Positions 60,778 to 64,000 of a stretch of 64,000 nt of DNA are shown here, in pieces. How positions within the stretch are numbered: the first letter of the stretch is position 1; each line of letters begins with the position of its first letter. A program made the translations under genes and the position numbers. The notes beneath the pieces are model-generated. The model saw only the letters and a program-made list of their open reading frames with translations, was not told where the DNA came from and did not search any database. Source of the DNA: Nocardia gamkensis NBRC 108242 (GTDB taxonomy: Bacteria; Actinomycetota; Actinomycetes; Mycobacteriales; Mycobacteriaceae); assembly GCF_001612985.1 (NCBI RefSeq), contig NZ_BDBM01000016.1, positions 62,001 through 126,000 of the forward strand, written 5' to 3'.

Positions 60778-62448
60778 ATGCAACCGCTCGGCATGAACGA
60801 TCCGGCCAGGATCGGGGACTATCGCCTGCTCGGCGTCCTGGGCGTCGGTGGCATGGGCCGCGTCTACCTCGGACGGAACGCGGGCGGGCGCACCGTCGCG
60901 GTCAAGGTCATCCGCCCCGACATGATCGACGCGGAGTTCCGCACGCGCTTCCGGCGGGAGGTCGCGGCGGCGCGGCGGGTCGGCGGACGGTTCACCGCGC
61001 CCGTGCTCGACGCCGACGTGGACGCCGATCCGCCGTGGCTGGCCACCGGTTACGTGGCCGGGTTCTCGCTGGCCGACGCGGTCGACCGGTACGGGCCGTT
61101 CACCGAGCACGCGCTGCTCGTGCTGGCACACGGGCTGATCGAGGCATTGACAGCGGTCCACGGCGCCGGGGTGGTGCACCGCGACCTCAAGCCGTCCAAT
61201 GTCCTCCTGGCTCTCGACGGTCCCAAGGTGATCGACTTCGGCATCGCCCGCGCCGTCGACGACAGTCAGCTCACCACCACCGGAAAGGTCATCGGCTCTC
61301 CGGGATTCATGTGCCCGGAGCAGGTGACCGGCGACCCGGTCGGCCCGCCCGCGGACGTCTTCGCCCTCGGCGGGATCCTGGTGTTCGCGGCCACCGGCCA
61401 CGGACCGTTCGGCGTCGGCGACACCGTGCAGATGCTGTGGCGGGTGGTGTACGAGGAGCCGCAGCTCGACGACGTCCCGCAGCGACTGCGCCCGCTGGTG
61501 TCGGCCTGCCTGACCAAGGACGCCGTGGCCCGCCCGACCCCGGACCAGTTGCTCACCCAGCTCACCGCTCTCGGCATCCCCGAGCGCGGCGGCTGGCTGC
61601 CCGCCCCGGTGCTCGAGGAGGTCAGCCACCGCGCAGTGGAGCTGCTGAACCTCGACTCCGGGCCGTTCGACCGCCCGGACCTTCCCGCACCCCCGCATCC
61701 CGCGCGCACCGCCGACACCATGATCCATTCGGCTGCACCTGCGCACCCGCCCAGCGACCCCGGGCGATCGGCGCCCACGCACCTGCGGCACCCGGGCCCG
61801 CCGCAGGCGTCTCCCACCTACACCGGACACCACACCTACCCGCCCGCACACCAGAGTTCGCCCCGGTTCGGCGCGGCCGCCACCGCACCGCATCCGCGCC
61901 GCCCCGGCCGCGCCCTGCTCGTCGCGGGCGCGCTCGTCGTCTGCATCGCCGTCGCCGTAGCGGCGTTCGTGGTCGGCGCACAGTTACGCAACGACGATTC
62001 GAACGATTCGATCGCACAGACCACCCAAGCCACCGGCAAACCCGCCACAACTACCGCCACGCAGGCCGGTGACACGAGCCCGACGACCACCAGCAGTGCC
62101 TCCGGCACAAGCATTCCCAAGGCCTTTCTCGGCGAGTGGAAAGGTGTCGCCCGTGATGTCATCGCGTCGTTCGACATCGTGCTGACCATCGGAGACGGCG
62201 CGGTCGGCGAGGAAGTCGCGCAGTCGTCGAACACCGGCAAGCTGAAGGGTGAACGCTGTGAGCGGGCGGAGACCCTCACCGCCGCCACCGAGACCGAGCT
62301 GTCGTTTGTCGCCCGACTGTCCGGCGGCTCTCCCACGTGCTTCGACAACGGCTCCACCTCGACGGTCAGATTGCAACCGGACGGCTCGGTGGCCTACAGC
62401 CTCTCCGGGATTTTCGGCAACATCGAAGGGACCCTACGCAAGAGCTGA
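60778..62448 (+). CDS. Membrane Ser/Thr protein kinase (PknB-like catalytic domain)
   Basis: 556 residues from ATG 60778. The kinase domain spans 14-270: P-loop GVGGMGRVYLG (22-32), K43, HRDLKPSN (134-141), DFG (153-155) and SPGFMCPEQ in the activation segment. A Pro/His-rich linker (300-375), one transmembrane helix (379-400) and a Thr/Ser-rich stalk lead to an extracellular domain of about 110 residues with two cysteines (near ERCERAE and PTCFDNG), a probable ligand sensor unlike PASTA. An upstream ATG (60742) preceded by TAGCCT 5 nt away is an alternative leaderless start adding 12 residues. Confidence 0.9.
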   Translation: MQPLGMNDPARIGDYRLLGVLGVGGMGRVYLGRNAGGRTVAVKVIRPDMIDAEFRTRFRREVAAARRVGGRFTAPVLDADVDADPPWLATGYVAGFSLADAVDRYGPFTEHALLVLAHGLIEALTAVHGAGVVHRDLKPSNVLLALDGPKVIDFGIARAVDDSQLTTTGKVIGSPGFMCPEQVTGDPVGPPADVFALGGILVFAATGHGPFGVGDTVQMLWRVVYEEPQLDDVPQRLRPLVSACLTKDAVARPTPDQLLTQLTALGIPERGGWLPAPVLEEVSHRAVELLNLDSGPFDRPDLPAPPHPARTADTMIHSAAPAHPPSDPGRSAPTHLRHPGPPQASPTYTGHHTYPPAHQSSPRFGAAATAPHPRRPGRALLVAGALVVCIAVAVAAFVVGAQLRNDDSNDSIAQTTQATGKPATTTATQAGDTSPTTTSSASGTSIPKAFLGEWKGVARDVIASFDIVLTIGDGAVGEEVAQSSNTGKLKGERCERAETLTAATETELSFVARLSGGSPTCFDNGSTSTVRLQPDGSVAYSLSGIFGNIEGTLRKS

Positions 62449-62534
62449 GAATAGGACGCCGCCGTCGCCCCTGATGTCGCGAAGGGGAACGCTTGCCACG
62501 AGCGCGGCCGTCCGCGGGCGGTTAAGGTGCGGCG

Positions 62535-63329
62535 GTGGACAGAGCGGAATTCTTCGAGCGCGGCGCCTCCATCGCCGATCGTCTGACGACGACGCAAGCG
62601 CAACCGCCGTGGTGGCTGGTGGTGGCGGCCGCGGTGGCGGCGCTCGTGCTGGTGGGTTACACCCCGATCTGGCGGCTCACCCGCAATATCGTCACCATCG
62701 CGCACGAAGGCGGGCATGCCTTGGTCGCGCTGCTCACCGGCCGCAAGCTCAACAGCATCCGATTGCATTCGGACACCTCGGGACTCACGGTGTCGAGCGG
62801 AAAACCCTACGGCCTCGGGATGATCCTCACTACGATGGCGGGTTACCCCGCGCCGCCGCTGCTCGGCCTCGGGTTCGCCGCCCTGCTCGGCGCCAGCCGG
62901 ATCACGCTGATGCTGTGGACCGCCATCGTCCTGCTCGCCGCGCTCCTGATCAAGATCAGGAACATCTACGGCGGTATCACCGTGCTCGGACTCGGTGCGG
63001 CGGTCTTCGTCGTCTCCTGGTTCGGCACCGACACGCTGCAAGCGGGTTTCGCGTATCTGGGCGCCTGGTTCCTGCTGTTCGCCGGGGCGCGGCCGGTGCT
63101 CGAGCTACAGCGGGGACGTTCCCGGCAGCAGCGCGCCCGCTATCACGAGGTCGACTCCGACGCCGATCAACTCGCCAGGCTCACCCGGCTGCCCGGCCTG
63201 CTGTGGGTGTTCGTGTTCGGCGCGATAGCCGTGGGTTCGCTGCTGATCGGCGCGTGGCTGCTCGTCTCCGCCATCGCCGAGATCTGCCTGCCGGGCGCGC
63301 CTTCCGGCTCCTGCTTCGCGTCGCACTGA
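62535..63329 (+). CDS. M50-type integral membrane metallopeptidase
   Basis: 264 residues, GTG start with TAAGGT box 6 nt upstream (leaderless). The zinc motif HEGGH lies in TRNIVTIAHEGGHALVALLTGRKLNSIRLH within a membrane segment, and about six helices follow. A downstream cytoplasmic stretch (RGRSRQQRARYHEVDSDADQLARL) and a final pair of helices complete the form. It is like the actinobacterial M50B family related to site-2 proteases, but no PDZ domain is present, and the third metal ligand (family N/D-P-G) is not clearly identifiable. Downstream of the kinase gene by 86 bp. Confidence 0.85.
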   Translation: MDRAEFFERGASIADRLTTTQAQPPWWLVVAAAVAALVLVGYTPIWRLTRNIVTIAHEGGHALVALLTGRKLNSIRLHSDTSGLTVSSGKPYGLGMILTTMAGYPAPPLLGLGFAALLGASRITLMLWTAIVLLAALLIKIRNIYGGITVLGLGAAVFVVSWFGTDTLQAGFAYLGAWFLLFAGARPVLELQRGRSRQQRARYHEVDSDADQLARLTRLPGLLWVFVFGAIAVGSLLIGAWLLVSAIAEICLPGAPSGSCFASH

Positions 63330-63464
63330 CGCCGCGCTGCGCGACGCGATCGGTTCGGATAGGCTTCGATCCCGCCCTGCGCCACCTACCGCGTGCCGCA
63401 TCGCCGAATGCCTCCACTTCGGCCGTCCCGGCGCGGAATCGCGATTCACGACCCTGGAGCCAGC

Positions 63465-64000
63465 ATGCCGAACATCCTCGCGCGTACGCCGAGTACTGCT
63501 GCGCGGCAGCTTTTCTCAGCATTGATCGCGGCCGTGACGGCGCTGATCCTCACGATCTCGCTCGGTCCGGCGATCGCCTCCGCCGCACCGGCGGCCACGG
63601 CCTGCGGCACACCACTGGCGCCCGCCGAGACGGCCGCTATCGCGGAACTGTCCGACACCGGCACGCTGACCGGTTCCGCGCTGCGGCAATTGGAGGAAGC
63701 CGTCGACCGGCACCAGCGGATCACGGAGATCCTGGTCGCCCACCGCGATCTGCGCGGGGTGTTCGCCCTCGGGCTCGACGCGGTCGAACGGGCCGCCGTC
63801 CTGCCGCTACAGCGCGACCCCGCGTCGTTCGACGACCCGGAGTGGGCGCATCGGATCAGTCTCGAACTGCTGTCGCGCTTCCTGCGCACAGTGCACGCCG
63901 AATTCACCGGCGCACCCGTCGACCCGCACTGGGCACACTATTTCGCCCTGACCAGCCACTGCGAGCTGTCCCCCGCGCGCGTGGCGATGGCCGGGTACAA
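63465..64000 (+). CDS. Secreted DUF5995-like protein (N-terminal part, cut by window end)
   Basis: Open from ATG 63465 to the last base, 178 codons so far. A Sec signal peptide (QLFSALIAAVTALILTISLGPAIASAAPA) is followed by a mature part with SALRQLEEAVDRHQRITEIL, GVFALGLDAVERAAV, FDDPEWAHRISLELLSRFLRTVHA and SPARVAMAGYN, in the order expected for DUF5995 proteins (the GxN-H segment is just starting at the edge). The rest lies outside the window. Function of the family is unknown. Confidence 0.7.
   Translation, partial: MPNILARTPSTAARQLFSALIAAVTALILTISLGPAIASAAPAATACGTPLAPAETAAIAELSDTGTLTGSALRQLEEAVDRHQRITEILVAHRDLRGVFALGLDAVERAAVLPLQRDPASFDDPEWAHRISLELLSRFLRTVHAEFTGAPVDPHWAHYFALTSHCELSPARVAMAGY

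Overview
The window is high-GC actinobacterial chromosome, most likely Nocardia or a close Mycobacteriales relative. The grounds are strong G/C third-position bias, GTG/TTG starts, several probable leaderless transcripts (TANNNT box about 6 nt before the start codon), a mycothiol-dependent DinB-type protein, LGFP-repeat and DUF5996/DUF6081/DUF5995 proteins, and several DUF574-type SAM methyltransferases. No tRNA, rRNA, CRISPR array, IS element or prophage was seen. The gene content is accessory metabolism, transport and regulation.

Layout. 0-8 kb: fatty-acid desaturase, ZIP metal transporter, SDR, a MarR-EamA efflux pair with a palindrome over the marR start codon, a duplicated two-helix membrane protein, a DHA2 efflux pump, a SigG-like ECF sigma factor with a SnoaL-like tail, and lipB. 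8-12.7 kb: decayed genes and small membrane or secreted proteins. 12.7-21.3 kb: the most interesting locus, an eight-gene minus-strand operon of overlapping genes (lipoprotein SBP, permease, ATPase, DszB-like desulfinase, two SsuD/DszA-type flavin monooxygenases, class II aldolase, cytosolic PBP-fold protein), divergent from an IclR regulator, with two copies of one palindromic operator between them. It looks like a complete organosulfur uptake and C-S cleavage system resembling the second half of the dibenzothiophene 4S pathway.

21-33 kb: methyltransferase, CurA-type reductase, a TetR/SDR divergent pair with its operator, an LLM oxidoreductase, LGFP protein, a deletion-scarred alcohol dehydrogenase, an XRE/DUF5753 regulator with two further DUF574 methyltransferases, DUF6081, and a paralogue of the small AMVWDP membrane protein. 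33-45 kb: a TerD-AIM24 fusion, metallophosphoesterase, mycothiol transferase, a Gly/Trp/His repeat secreted protein, a glycine-zipper secreted protein, a GAF-wHTH regulator with aldehyde dehydrogenase and DUF779, an MFS pump and an amino-acid permease.

46-64 kb: serine hydrolase, LLM enzyme, a nitroreductase divergent from a siderophore-interacting flavoprotein over an iron-box-like site, NupC, an APC permease, a second NMT1/Tau-type ABC operon divergent from a CitA/DcuS-type two-component system, a Gfo/Idh/MocA enzyme, a BASS transporter, a Ser/Thr kinase, an M50-type membrane peptidase and the start of a DUF5995 protein cut by the window edge.
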